From Streptomyces marianii (GTDB taxonomy: Bacteria > Actinomycetota > Actinomycetes > Streptomycetales > Streptomycetaceae): 64,000 bases of DNA. The position numbers were made by a program, and so were the translations under genes. This document shows, in pieces, positions 34,897 through 43,071 of the stretch (its first letter is position 1; every line of letters starts with the position of its first letter). The stretch lies in NCBI RefSeq assembly GCF_005795905.1, contig NZ_VAWE01000001.1, forward strand, positions 6,065,001 to 6,129,000, written 5' to 3'. The notes under the pieces were generated by a model. That model did no database searches and was not told where the DNA came from. It saw nothing but the letters and a program-made list of their open reading frames with translations.

Positions 34897-35637
34897 AACG
34901 CCTTCCGCAACCGAGATGCAATTGGCTCCACCACATGGCGCGTATGCCGATAGCCCGCCAGCCACCTGACATTCCGCACCAGGATCTCGTCCGGCGTCCC
35001 CACCAGGCGGAAGTCCCACCCCACGTGATCGCAGGCCGCCCGCGTCGCCTCGAACTTCTCCCAGTCCCGAGGCCGGCGCCGTTCCGCCGGGCGGCAGTCG
35101 AGCACCACTGCGGAACCATCGTCCCGCCGTGCGAAGTAGTCCGGCACGTGCGAGAGACCCTTGCCGTTCCCCGACGTCCAGAACAGCCAGAACGGCTGCG
35201 ACGACACCTCCACCACGGAGACTCTGCTGCTCAATTCGGCTGAGCAGCAGAGTCATGCCGGGAAGGCCGCAACGGTCACCGCGTTGTCGCAGGTCATGGT
35301 CCGCGTGTCGGAGTTGCCCCGGAATTGGGCAGCAGAGTCCACGGACGGGTCAAAGTCCATCAGCATCACGTGATCACGTTTCAGCCAGGACTCGTACCCG
35401 ATGTGCCCGCCCGCCGTCGACGACCACCACAGCCCTGGCAGATGCCGCTGCCTTTTGTACGACTTGAACGCGCGTACCGGCGTGAACGCCCTCGAACCGC
35501 ACTGACCACACATCGGCCAGCGGCCGGCGTAGCTCCGATCCATCTTGCTCGACGTACCCGACCTCGAATCCATTGGCGGGCGGCCCCTGTACGCCGCCGG
35601 CCAGCACCGCGTAGCCCAGCTTCCACGGATGGCCTAA
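34897..35637 (-). pseudogene. Degraded tnsA-like gene (element 1)
   Basis: A close relative of the intact tnsA at 42304. Recognisable segments run NGFEVGYVEQDGSELRRPLADVWSVRFEG, then (after a frameshift near 35490) FKSYKRQRHLPGLWWSSTAGGHIGYESWLKRDHVMLMDFDPSV. A 119-base insert follows, then VVEVSSQPFWLFWTSGNGKG, YFARRDDGSAVVLDCRPAERRRPRDWEKFEATR and NVRWLAGYRHTRHVVEPIASRLRKAF, where the IS3 begins. The 5' end is cut by the IS701-type element. It has at least four lesions and is non-functional. Confidence 0.88.
35220..35338. mobile_element. 119-base MITE-like element inside the tnsA copy
   Basis: The ends ACTCTGCTGCTCAATTCGG and, in complement, ACTCTGCTGCCCAATTCCGG are inverted. CCACGGA is repeated at 35213-35219 and 35339-35345. 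Excising the element plus one target copy joins DFDPSV to VEVSSQPFW, matching DFDPSVVGISSQPFW in the intact tnsA. Its ends differ from those of the 147-base element, so it belongs to another family. Confidence 0.85.
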
Positions 35638-35685
35638 TACTCCAGCCGTAGATCGTGATCTCGGTGGTGAGTGGCGCCTCTCCGC

Positions 35686-36090
35686 CTACCCGAGTTCACC
35701 GAGACGGAGGGCGTCCCTTATCTCGCTGAGCTTCGCGGTTGTCGCCGGGGTCCGTTCCTTCGCCTGTTCGCCGAGACGGAGGGCGTCCTCAATCTCGCTG
35801 AGCTTCGCGGAGGACAGGACGCCCGCCCGCTCGATCAGGTCGTCCTGGGACACGGTGGTCAGCCACGTGCAGGGGGTAAAGCCCGGGCGCGGGAACGCGA
35901 ACCGCAGCACGCCTTCAAAGGGCAGTTCTTCCATGGCACCTACTTGCACTTCGACGCCCAGACCGCTGATGTCGACGCCCGCAGGAGTGACGACCTGCAT
36001 CGCCCGGATCCTGGACGCGTCGTCTGCCGCCAGCAGTACGACCAGCCGCCGCTCGTCGAACTCCACCCACCAGACTTCGCCACGTTGCAC
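35686..36090 (-). CDS. MazF/PemK-like toxin, passenger of the IS701 element
   Basis: A 134-residue protein starting VQRGEVWWVEFDERRLVVLLAAD, the MazF/PemK fold signature, with MQVVTPAG and RPGFTPCTWLTTVSQDDLIERAGVLS later. MazF toxins are sequence-specific mRNA endonucleases. The C-terminus contains a duplicated KLSEIEDALRLGE / KLSEIRDALRLGE segment, so the tail was lengthened by tandem duplication. The GTG at 36090 follows AGGAGG. No antitoxin gene is visible on either side. It is transcribed divergently from the transposase and lies wholly within the element's inverted repeats. Confidence 0.8.
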   Translation of the reverse strand: MQRGEVWWVEFDERRLVVLLAADDASRIRAMQVVTPAGVDISGLGVEVQVGAMEELPFEGVLRFAFPRPGFTPCTWLTTVSQDDLIERAGVLSSAKLSEIEDALRLGEQAKERTPATTAKLSEIRDALRLGELG

Positions 36091-36179
36091 ATGTCCTCCT
36101 GACTCAGGACGGCAGGCGGAACTGCGCGACCCTGACGCGTTGTGGAGACGGGTGCGGCCACCGTTGATCATCGTGAGTT

Positions 36180-37490
36180 GTGTGGACTGACGAAGAGACG
36201 GTGGCCGCAGGTCACAGCATAGAACCCACCCGTTGGCGGGACGCGTTCGAGGGCCTGATGGGCCGGATCGCGGGGCGCTTCGCCCGGGTCGAACCCCGGC
36301 GCAGGGCGGCGCGGTTGGTGCTCGGTCTATTGGCCGACCTGCCGCGCAAGAACTGCTGGACCATCGCCGAGTGGGCTGGCGAGACCACTCCGGACGGCAT
36401 GCAGCACCTGTTGGGCAGGGCCAAGTGGGATGCCGATCAGGTCCGCGACGACGTGTGCGGCTACGTGGTGGAGCACCTGCACGACGACCGGGCGGTGCTG
36501 GTCGTCGACGAGACCGGCGATGTGAAGAAGGGCACTGGCACGGTCGGCGTCCAGCGCCAATACACCGGCACTGCCGGCCGGATCGAGAACTCCCAAGTCG
36601 CCGTCTACCTGGTTTACGCAGGCAAGCGCGGCCACGCCGCAGTGGACCGGGAACTCTACGTTCCGCGCTCCTGGACCTCCGACCCCGACCGCTGCCGCGC
36701 CGCGGGCCTTGCCGAGGAAACCACCTTCGCCACCAAGCCGGAGCTGGCCACTCGTATGGTCGCCCGGTTCCTGGACGCCGGCCACCAGGCCGCATGGGTT
36801 GCCGGCGACGAGGTCTACGGCGGCGACCCGAAGCTGCGAACCGCACTGGAGGAACGCGGCACCGGCTACGTCCTCGCGGTGGCCTGCTCGCACGAAGTCA
36901 CCACCGGTGCGGGGAAGTTCCGTGCGGACATCTTGGCCAAGAAGGTGCCCAAGCGGGCCTGGCAGAAGCTCTCCGCAGGGGCCGGGGCCAAGGGCCACCG
37001 CGTCTACAACTGGGCAGTCATCGACCTCCCCGACCCCCGCCCCGGGAGTCGTCAGCTACTGATCCGCCGTAACCGCAGCACCGGCGAACTCGCCTACTAC
37101 CGCTGCTACTCGCCCGCGTCCGTGCCGCTGACCGTGCTGGTCAGAGTCGCCGGATCAAGATGGCGGGTGGAGGAGTTTTTCCAGTCGGGCAAGGGCCTGG
37201 CCGCACTCGACGAGCACCAGGTCCGCCGCTATACCTCCTGGTCCCGCTGGGTCACCCTCGCCATGCTCGCGCACGCTTTCCTCGCCGTCGTACGCGCAGA
37301 CGAGCACACCCGCCCCGCACCCGATGCCCTCATTCCGCTCACCTGCAACGAGATCCAGCGCCTGTTCATCACCCTCATCGTCCGACCCGTCCACGACACA
37401 GCCCACCGGCTCGGTTGGTCGAACTGGCGACGCCGCCACCAGGCCCGATCCCAAGCCAGCCACTACCGACGACAAGCCACTCAGGAATGA
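36180..37490 (+). CDS. IS701-family transposase
   Basis: A full-length 436-residue IS701-type transposase: VLVVDETGDVKKGTGTVGVQRQYTGTAGRIEN (first Asp), AAWVAGDEVYGGDPKLRTALEERG (second Asp), GSRWRVEEFFQSGKGLAALDEHQVRRY (Glu) and a C-terminal WSNWRRRHQARSQASHYRR. It starts with GTG. Unlike the IS701 copy at 8345, it has no frameshift and could be active. Confidence 0.93.
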   Translation: MWTDEETVAAGHSIEPTRWRDAFEGLMGRIAGRFARVEPRRRAARLVLGLLADLPRKNCWTIAEWAGETTPDGMQHLLGRAKWDADQVRDDVCGYVVEHLHDDRAVLVVDETGDVKKGTGTVGVQRQYTGTAGRIENSQVAVYLVYAGKRGHAAVDRELYVPRSWTSDPDRCRAAGLAEETTFATKPELATRMVARFLDAGHQAAWVAGDEVYGGDPKLRTALEERGTGYVLAVACSHEVTTGAGKFRADILAKKVPKRAWQKLSAGAGAKGHRVYNWAVIDLPDPRPGSRQLLIRRNRSTGELAYYRCYSPASVPLTVLVRVAGSRWRVEEFFQSGKGLAALDEHQVRRYTSWSRWVTLAMLAHAFLAVVRADEHTRPAPDALIPLTCNEIQRLFITLIVRPVHDTAHRLGWSNWRRRHQARSQASHYRRQATQE

Positions 37491-37607
37491 AGATCACGAA
37501 CTACGGCTGGAGTACTAACGCCAGGTCCGCTCGCAAGGTAACGCGAGACCTCGCAAGATCTTTCGCAACCTATGCCCGGACTTCGTAAGGTTTAGTGAGA
37601 CAAGACA

Positions 37608-37612
37608 GGCAC
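37608..37612. repeat. Shared 5-base target GGCAC between two Tn7-like elements
   Basis: GGCAC occurs at 32393-32397, 37608-37612 and 43170-43174: before element 1, between the two elements and after element 2. Five-base duplications are standard for Tn7 relatives, so the elements were inserted in tandem at one site. Confidence 0.85.
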
Positions 37613-37844
37613 TGTCGTGTGCCTCTGAAGGTTGCATACCCCGAGACCCTGACCAGCGAGGTGGAGAGTCTCGCTGCGCAGCGAGCTGCGGAGTCGTGCA
37701 GATCTACCTTGCATTTTTTGGAAGCGAGTGAGGCTGAGTGCGAGAGCTGTGGGGCGCTTGACGCTCCGGGCCGGAGTTCCGCTGTCAGCGGGTGCGTCTA
37801 TCTTTCGGGCGGGATCGTCCAAAGCTGGCAGTGAGAGGTGAGGC

Positions 37845-38558
37845 ATGGTGCGGGTGACGGATGCTCGGCTGAGGGCAGGTGCGGAGGTTGCTGAGTACCT
37901 GGAGGAGGTCCTTACTGCGGGTGCGCGGCTGGGTGTGCTGTCCGACCATCCACTGACCTTCGTTGAAGTGGTCGAGGTCTCGGAGGTGACATCGATCCGG
38001 ATACCCAGTGGCCGTCTCATCGTGGACTCGCCGTGGACGGACGAGGAGCCCCGCGAGCTCAAGGAGCGGATCTCACCTGGTGTTTATCGCGTGGATGCCG
38101 CTTGGGTGGAGGCTCCCCACGAATTCATGGGCGAGTACGTTTCCGGCCGGGAGTGTGCAGCGATTCGCTTGTGTGTCAGGGATGCCCCCGTCGTCGGTTG
38201 GGAGATGGGTCTCGCGGTGGGCGACGACATCGAGCGGCTTCAGAAGGGGCAGGAGGTTGGGTTCGAAACCGATACCGCCATGGGCTGCTTCTCCGACGCT
38301 GTTGCATGGTCGGCGTTGACCGCGCCGTTCCGCAGCTTTCGGGAGGCGTGCGAGAGCCGCGAGCCAGGCACGTTCGTGTCCCGTGACACCGCGGGCCTGT
38401 GCGATGGGTACTTCGAACGGTCCCCTGACGAGTCTCATGGCGCTGACCTGCTCACCTTCGTGGCCAACGAAGGGCGAACTGTCGTCTGGCTCGGCCGCAC
38501 GGACAGCGGCAGCGTCGCCTCGATCGTCGTGGTCCCGCACCTAGACATGTTGGCCTGA
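37845..38558 (+). CDS. DUF4241-family protein, transposon cargo
   Basis: A 237-residue protein fitting the DUF4241 pattern: SIRIPSGRLIVDSPW, ISPGVYRVDAAWVEAP, CAAIRLCVRDAPVVGWEMGLAVGDDI and VGFETDTAMGCFSDA near the middle, ending GRTDSGSVASIVVVPH. DUF4241 proteins often occur in immunity-type neighbourhoods, but their function is unproven. It follows GAGGTGAGG, nearly the same translation signal as the SUKH gene in element 1. It occupies the cargo end of Tn7-like element 2. Confidence 0.78.
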   Translation: MVRVTDARLRAGAEVAEYLEEVLTAGARLGVLSDHPLTFVEVVEVSEVTSIRIPSGRLIVDSPWTDEEPRELKERISPGVYRVDAAWVEAPHEFMGEYVSGRECAAIRLCVRDAPVVGWEMGLAVGDDIERLQKGQEVGFETDTAMGCFSDAVAWSALTAPFRSFREACESREPGTFVSRDTAGLCDGYFERSPDESHGADLLTFVANEGRTVVWLGRTDSGSVASIVVVPHLDMLA

Positions 38559-38894
38559 GCTGCCCGTGCAGGATGAAGCCTCACGCGCGGGAGGGTTTCG
38601 AGGTCACGGATACCGGTTGAGATGAGGGAGGTAGTGAGGGTGGGGGTTCCTCGTGGAGATCCGCACGTGAGACCACGCGCGTCGGTAAACAGACGCGAGA
38701 TGGCGGTGCCGTTCCAGGGAGTCGCCGGCTCGCTTGGTGGGGTCGAATTCTCGTGCCTGGCGTTCCTGGGCGCGGCGTGTAGCGACGTGTAGATGAGGCC
38801 GGTAGAGGTGAGGAGTCCGGGTTGGCTTTCTGTCTGGAAAGAGGCGGATCGGAGCCACCGGAGGGCGTCGGGAATTGACGTCAGCCCAATGAAG
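38559..38894. other. Cargo-to-IS junction, possible coding remnant
   Basis: 336 bases between the DUF4241 gene and the IS5-type element. On the minus strand one frame reads FIGLTSIPDALRWLRSASFQ, protein-like in composition and cut at the IS border, so this may be the tail of a transposition gene such as tnsC or tniQ. No family match is claimed. Confidence 0.3.
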
Positions 38895-39895
38895 TCTTCT
38901 CGGCAACGTGACGGTTGCGGTGTGTGATGGTGCCGGGCGGCGGGATGGTGACTCGGCGTCAGACATGAGTGAAGCCCCTGGTAGGAACGGGTCTGCGAAG
39001 ATCACGTTCCGTACAACCAGAGGCTCCACGTGCCCTCCAGTATCACCTACACCGCCGTGCTCGATGTCCGCAGGGCGACCGCCGAGCATCTCGCGAAGCT
39101 ACTGCGCGGGCACCGCGAGCAGCTCGGGACCCGCAAGGGCACTCGAGCGCTGGGCGTCTTCAAACAGGCGGTACTCGTGCTGCGCTGGTTCGTCGACGGT
39201 ACCCGGCTGGTCCAGCTCGCCCGGGACAACGGCATCTCGGTACCGACCGCCTACCGCTACCTGCACGAAGGACTGACCGTGCTCGCCGATCATGCGCCCG
39301 ATCTGTCCACCGCGCTGGAGCGGGCGGTGGCGGCCGGGTACACCCATCTCAACCTAGACGGCACGGTCATCCGCACCGACCGGGTGGCCGCCGCCGGCCC
39401 CAACGGCGCGGACCTGTGGTGGTCGGGCAAGCACAAGCATCACGGAGGAAACGTGCAGGTCATCGCCGCCCCGGACGGCTGGCCGATCTGGGTCTCCCCG
39501 GTCCGCCCGGGCCGCGAGCACGACACCACCTGCGCACGGGCCCACGGCCTCGTCGACGCCCTGAACCGGCTCGCCGCCACCCTGGGCATCCCGACCCTGA
39601 CCGACCTCGGCTACGAGAACGCCGGGCCCGGCTTCCGCCACCCGGTCAAGAAGCCCAAGGGCGGTGAACTCGCCGAGCCCGACCAGGCGTTCAACGCCGT
39701 GGTCCGAGGCGTCCACGCTGTCGCCGAACGCGCCAACGCCCTGCTGAAGGTCACTTTCAAGGCCCTGCGCAGGGTCAGCCTCGACCCCGCGGCCATCACC
39801 CGCATCGCCCGAGCCGCCCTCGTCCTGCTCCAGCTCGAACACGGCCGCACTGCCTGAACGAAGATCACAAACCGTCACGAGACGTTACCGAGAAG
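38895..39895 (+). mobile_element. IS5-family (DDE_4 / HARBI1-type) insertion sequence
   Basis: The ends CTTCTCGGCAACGT (38895) and ACGTTACCGAGAAG (39895) are inverted, continuing as ACGGTT / AACCGT after a short offset. AGT is present just outside both ends (38892-38894 and 39896-39898), consistent with a 3-base duplication. It carries one intact transposase. It lies next to the truncated tnsC, although about 60 further bases separate the two. Confidence 0.82.
39030..39857 (+). CDS. IS5-family DDE_4 transposase
   Basis: A 275-residue transposase. The N-terminal HTH (FVDGTRLVQLARDNGISVPTAYRYLHEGL) is followed by the catalytic Asp in YTHLNLDGTVIRTDRVA, the second in LTDLGYENAGPGFRHPVKK, and the Glu in VVRGVHAVAERANALLKVTFK. 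Length and order match the ISL2-type group of IS5. No lesion is visible. Confidence 0.92.
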   Translation: MPSSITYTAVLDVRRATAEHLAKLLRGHREQLGTRKGTRALGVFKQAVLVLRWFVDGTRLVQLARDNGISVPTAYRYLHEGLTVLADHAPDLSTALERAVAAGYTHLNLDGTVIRTDRVAAAGPNGADLWWSGKHKHHGGNVQVIAAPDGWPIWVSPVRPGREHDTTCARAHGLVDALNRLAATLGIPTLTDLGYENAGPGFRHPVKKPKGGELAEPDQAFNAVVRGVHAVAERANALLKVTFKALRRVSLDPAAITRIARAALVLLQLEHGRTA

Positions 39896-39918
39896 AGTTC
39901 AATGACTGATCGGGTCGT

Positions 39919-40290
39919 TCACTCGATCTCGGGTGTAGGGCGGGCAGGACAGGATTCGTCCCGGCCGGAGGCGCCGGAGAGGATCACGCCGCGGCGGGCG
40001 GAGATCTGGTTGCGGTTGAGCTGGATCAGTAACCGGGAGGTGGCGGTGACCTTGCGGATGACCGGGGTGTTCACCATCGGCAGATCGGCGTGATACTCGC
40101 GGCGCCGTTCGTCCTCACGCATCCCTTCCCGCGGACCCAGCGCTGCCCGTTCACCGGCTGTCAGCAGCCGGGGCGGGACTGGCTCGTGGCCGACGAAGTG
40201 ACGCCATCCCTCCTTGGTAGTCAGCGGGTTGTCCGGCGGAACCTGTGAGGCCGGGGCCGCCTCCGGGGCGGACGGGGAGGACGTGCTCAT
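39919..40290 (-). pseudogene. tnsC: tnsC-like ATPase, truncated at the Walker A motif
   Basis: The N-terminal ~110 residues of a TnsC/TniB-type AAA ATPase: KEGWRHFVGHEPVPPRLLTAGERAALG, YHADLPMVNTPVIRKVTATSRLLIQLNRNQISARRGVILSGASG. The family continues as TGKT at this point, but here the frame runs into unrelated RDESCPARP and stops. The nucleotide-binding and regulatory parts are gone. Its ATG overlaps the tnsB stop (ATGA), so it was the third gene of a tnsABC operon. Confidence 0.85.
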
Positions 40291-42314
40291 AGCCACCTCT
40301 CGGCTTCTGCGTGAGCGTCGAAGATCCCGAACTCCACCGCCGCCGCGGGCGGCTGGACCTCGGGCTCCGGCTCCGCGCGGCGTTCGGTCTCGGGCGCCGC
40401 TGCGGGCGCGGGGACGGCGCGGGCGGTGCGGGTTCGTGCGGCCACTTTGGCCGACCGGGTGTCAGGGCCGTGCTCGGCGCGGGTGAGCAAACTGTCCAGG
40501 ACGCGGGCGACGGCCGTTTCGTTGGTGTCGTCCAGTCCGGCCTCGGCTGCTAGGCGGCGCGCGTGTTGCCAGGTGAAGTCCGCGAACGGCGCGTTCACGA
40601 GGGGCCACTGCGTCCAGGGCGCGGTGATCCAACCGCCCGGTGTGCGGACGAACACCTGGGACAGGTCGTAGGGGTCGTAGTGCACTTCCCACAGACCGCG
40701 CTTGGCGGTGATCCCGGAGTGCTCGCGTCGATGCGGCGCCAGGGCGGGGCAGTCGTAGGTGCGGTAGCTGATCTGGATGCCGTAGTCGTTGATCGCCCGC
40801 CAGGCCACCGGCAGCAGTTCGAGGTAGTCCTCGCCGCGGAGCACGAGCGGCAGATAGCCGCAGGCCGCCACCAGCGAGGCGTACTTGTCGTTCGGCGACA
40901 TCGCCCTCTTCGGGCGGAACGGGTCGCGCAGAGTGCTGTGCGGCCGCACCTGCCACCCGGCCAGCAGCCACTCATCCAGCAGGTCCTGAAGCTCCGGGAC
41001 CGTCCAGACGGCCCGGTCCTCGACTCGTTCGCCGCGGCGGGAGACATCCCGCCCGGTGTAGCCGGCCAGGTGTTGGGTGAACAGCGTGTTGATCGAGGAG
41101 AACGTGGCTTCCACGATCGCCTTGTCGGTCGGCGTGCGGGGACGCGCTCGCTGGACTGAGATGCCGAGCCTCTCGCAGGCGCGCAGGAACGTGTCGGAGA
41201 TGAACACCTTGCCGCCGTCGATGACGACTGTGTCCGGCACGATCACCGGTTTCGCCGCGGCCTGCTCCATCCGCGCGTCCGCGTCCAGCAGCCGCATGTG
41301 AGGCATTCGAGACGCCGCCATGCGTAACGACTCGGACCAGCCAGGCCGCATCGGTTCGGGCACCAGCATCCGGGCCAGCAGCAGCGAGGCGTCCACCGCC
41401 TTGGTGCCCACCGGCCGCAGCACTGCGGCGCAAACCGTGCGGGTGGCGACGTCGACCGCGATCGTCAGATCCGCGCGGGCCGTCACCCCGGAGTCGAGCA
41501 CCACCATCACATCCAGCGGGGTGGAGTCGATCTGTACTTGTTCCCCGGGCCGGTCCGCGAACGTCGGCGTGAACGGCCCTTGCGGCCGGTTCGCCGCCTG
41601 GCGCCGCGTGACCGCCGAACCGAAGGTGTGCCGCCCGGCTGAGAGCGCGTCGATCAGCTTGTAGAAGGTGTTCTTGCTCGGCAGCGGCACCACCCCCTCA
41701 CCATGGGTCATTTCCACTGCTTTGATCACCCTGCGGATCAGGCGCGAGCGGGTCCCCGTCGACGTGTGCGTCTCCGCGTCGAGGACCTCACGGATCGCCG
41801 CCACCAAGCGGGCATCCGCCCGCCCGGTCGGTTCCGATGTCCGCACCAGACGCTGATCGACCAGCCCCCAGAGCCCCTGCCGGGCATAACGGGCCCGCTT
41901 CTCGTTCACCGTTCGCAGGCCCACTCCCAGCTCGTCAGCCTTCGCCTGGGCCCGCTCGACCAGCGGATGTTCCGCCGGGTCGTATTCAGGCCGTGGAGAA
42001 GCGCCCGGCTTGGCGCTGGAGGGCAGCCCCCTGTTGACCTCCAGGACATGGCTCTCCCACTCCTTCGCCGCCGTCAGCACCGGCTTCGGTAACGTCGCCA
42101 GCAGCCCGGACGGCTCCAGCGCGGGCAGGGGCTCCGTGCCCGTGACGGCGAAGTCCGGCGCCGCCATCAGGTGCGAGGCCAGCACCACCGACTCCGTCCC
42201 GGACTGAGACCGCAGCCGCACCGACGTCCCGGCGAGCGCCACCACCAGGTGGTCCCCGTCGTCGTAGGTGATCCAGTCACCGGGGCGAAGCACCGCCCCG
42301 CGCTCAGCAGCCAC
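40287..42314 (-). CDS. tnsB: TnsB-like DDE transposase
   Basis: A 675-residue transposase of the TnsB / TniA / MuA superfamily. Residues ~90-230 hold helical DNA-binding domains (LGVGLRTVNEKRARYARQGLWGLVDQR). The retroviral-integrase core has Asp in VQIDSTPLDVMV, Asp in VVIDGGKVFIS and Glu in TDKAIVEATFSS. A Mu-type C-terminal beta-barrel follows (ITAKRGLWEVHYDPYDLSQVFVRTPGGW). The C-terminal tail (Ala/Pro/Glu-rich, ending FDAHAEAERWL) would contact TnsC. The GTG at 42314 overlaps the tnsA stop by 11 bases. It appears intact. Confidence 0.9.
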   Translation of the reverse strand: MAAERGAVLRPGDWITYDDGDHLVVALAGTSVRLRSQSGTESVVLASHLMAAPDFAVTGTEPLPALEPSGLLATLPKPVLTAAKEWESHVLEVNRGLPSSAKPGASPRPEYDPAEHPLVERAQAKADELGVGLRTVNEKRARYARQGLWGLVDQRLVRTSEPTGRADARLVAAIREVLDAETHTSTGTRSRLIRRVIKAVEMTHGEGVVPLPSKNTFYKLIDALSAGRHTFGSAVTRRQAANRPQGPFTPTFADRPGEQVQIDSTPLDVMVVLDSGVTARADLTIAVDVATRTVCAAVLRPVGTKAVDASLLLARMLVPEPMRPGWSESLRMAASRMPHMRLLDADARMEQAAAKPVIVPDTVVIDGGKVFISDTFLRACERLGISVQRARPRTPTDKAIVEATFSSINTLFTQHLAGYTGRDVSRRGERVEDRAVWTVPELQDLLDEWLLAGWQVRPHSTLRDPFRPKRAMSPNDKYASLVAACGYLPLVLRGEDYLELLPVAWRAINDYGIQISYRTYDCPALAPHRREHSGITAKRGLWEVHYDPYDLSQVFVRTPGGWITAPWTQWPLVNAPFADFTWQHARRLAAEAGLDDTNETAVARVLDSLLTRAEHGPDTRSAKVAARTRTARAVPAPAAAPETERRAEPEPEVQPPAAAVEFGIFDAHAEAERWL

Positions 42315-43071
42315 CGGCCACCCCCACGGACACCGCAGCTTCAGTGTGCAGCGGAACGGACACGTCCACGGCCAGCTCGTGAGTCCACAGCAGGTGGAAC
42401 AGCACCGGTAGCACCGCGATCTCATCCCCCACCGAGGCGGCCCCGCTCATCAACGGCCGCGGCTCGGCGAACGCGACCAGCAACTCCGAGGCGACTGACT
42501 CCAGCCGGTGCCGCGGGTGCCGGTAGCCGGCCAGCCAACGCACATTGCGTACCACGATTGCGTCCGGCGCCCCCACCAGGGAGAACTCCCACCCCACCTG
42601 AGCACAAGCTGTCTGCGTGGCCTCGAACTTCGCCATGTCCCTCGGCTTGCGGCGGTCCGCCGGACGGCAGTCGACCACGACCGCCGTGCCGTCCTCCCGG
42701 CGGGCGAAGTAGTCCGGCGCGTGCGAGACGCCCTTGCCTGCATCCGACCGCCAGAACAGCCAGAACGGCTGCGACGAGATCCCCACCACAGACGGGTCGA
42801 AGTCCAGCAGCATCACGTGATCGCGCTCCAGCCAGGACTCGTAGCCGATATGGCCGCCGACCGTCGCCGACCACCACAGACCTGGCAGATGCCGCTGCCC
42901 CTGGTACGACTGGAACGCGCGTACCGGAGCGACGTCCTCGAACCTCACTGCCCAGGCATTCGCCAGCGGCAGGCGGAACTCGGACCCGTCTCGGTCGGCG
43001 TACGCGACCTCGAACCCCTCCACCGGTGGCCGGGTGATCCCTCCCGGCAGCACCTCTAACGCATGTACCAC
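42304..43071 (-). CDS. tnsA: TnsA-like heteromeric transposase endonuclease
   Basis: A 255-residue TnsA-type nuclease that would cut the non-transferred 5' strands during transposition. The restriction-endonuclease-like core is HIGYESWLERDHVMLLDFDPSV (Glu and Asp), then HAPDYFARREDGTAVVVDCRPADR (Asp, and the x-V-D-C / K-like position), then AKFEATQTACAQVGWEFSLVG. A C-terminal helical region (EIAVLPVLFHLLWTHELAVDV) would contact TnsC. It begins 98 bases from the transposon right end, the arrangement of classical Tn7. A degraded sister copy is at 34897. Confidence 0.9.
   Translation of the reverse strand: MVHALEVLPGGITRPPVEGFEVAYADRDGSEFRLPLANAWAVRFEDVAPVRAFQSYQGQRHLPGLWWSATVGGHIGYESWLERDHVMLLDFDPSVVGISSQPFWLFWRSDAGKGVSHAPDYFARREDGTAVVVDCRPADRRKPRDMAKFEATQTACAQVGWEFSLVGAPDAIVVRNVRWLAGYRHPRHRLESVASELLVAFAEPRPLMSGAASVGDEIAVLPVLFHLLWTHELAVDVSVPLHTEAAVSVGVAGGC

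Larger units (their letters stand above)
35638..37514 (+). mobile_element. IS701-family element with a passenger toxin gene
   Basis: The inverted ends TACTCCAGCCGTAG (from 35638) and CTACGGCTGGAGTA (to 37514) continue as GTGATC / GATCAC after three unpaired bases. CTAA is duplicated at 35634-35637 and 37515-37518, the YTNR-type 4-base target of IS701. It is 1.88 kb, about 0.45 kb longer than usual, because a MazF-like gene lies between the left end and the transposase. It cuts the 5' end of the degraded tnsA. Confidence 0.85.
32398..37607 (-). mobile_element. Tn7-like element 1 (degraded)
   Basis: The left end starts TGTCCTGTCCGACTGAACC (32398) and the right end is GGTTTAGTGAGACAAGACA (ending 37607). 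The ends resemble each other in inverted orientation and resemble both ends of element 2. Repeated GCAACCT / GCAAGGT sites lie inside each end (for example 32417, 32454, 37566, 37586), as expected for TnsB binding sites. GGCAC flanks both sides. Contents: a SUKH-family gene, an IS3, a broken tnsA copy and an IS701-family element. No tnsB or tnsC remains, so it cannot move by itself. Confidence 0.8.
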
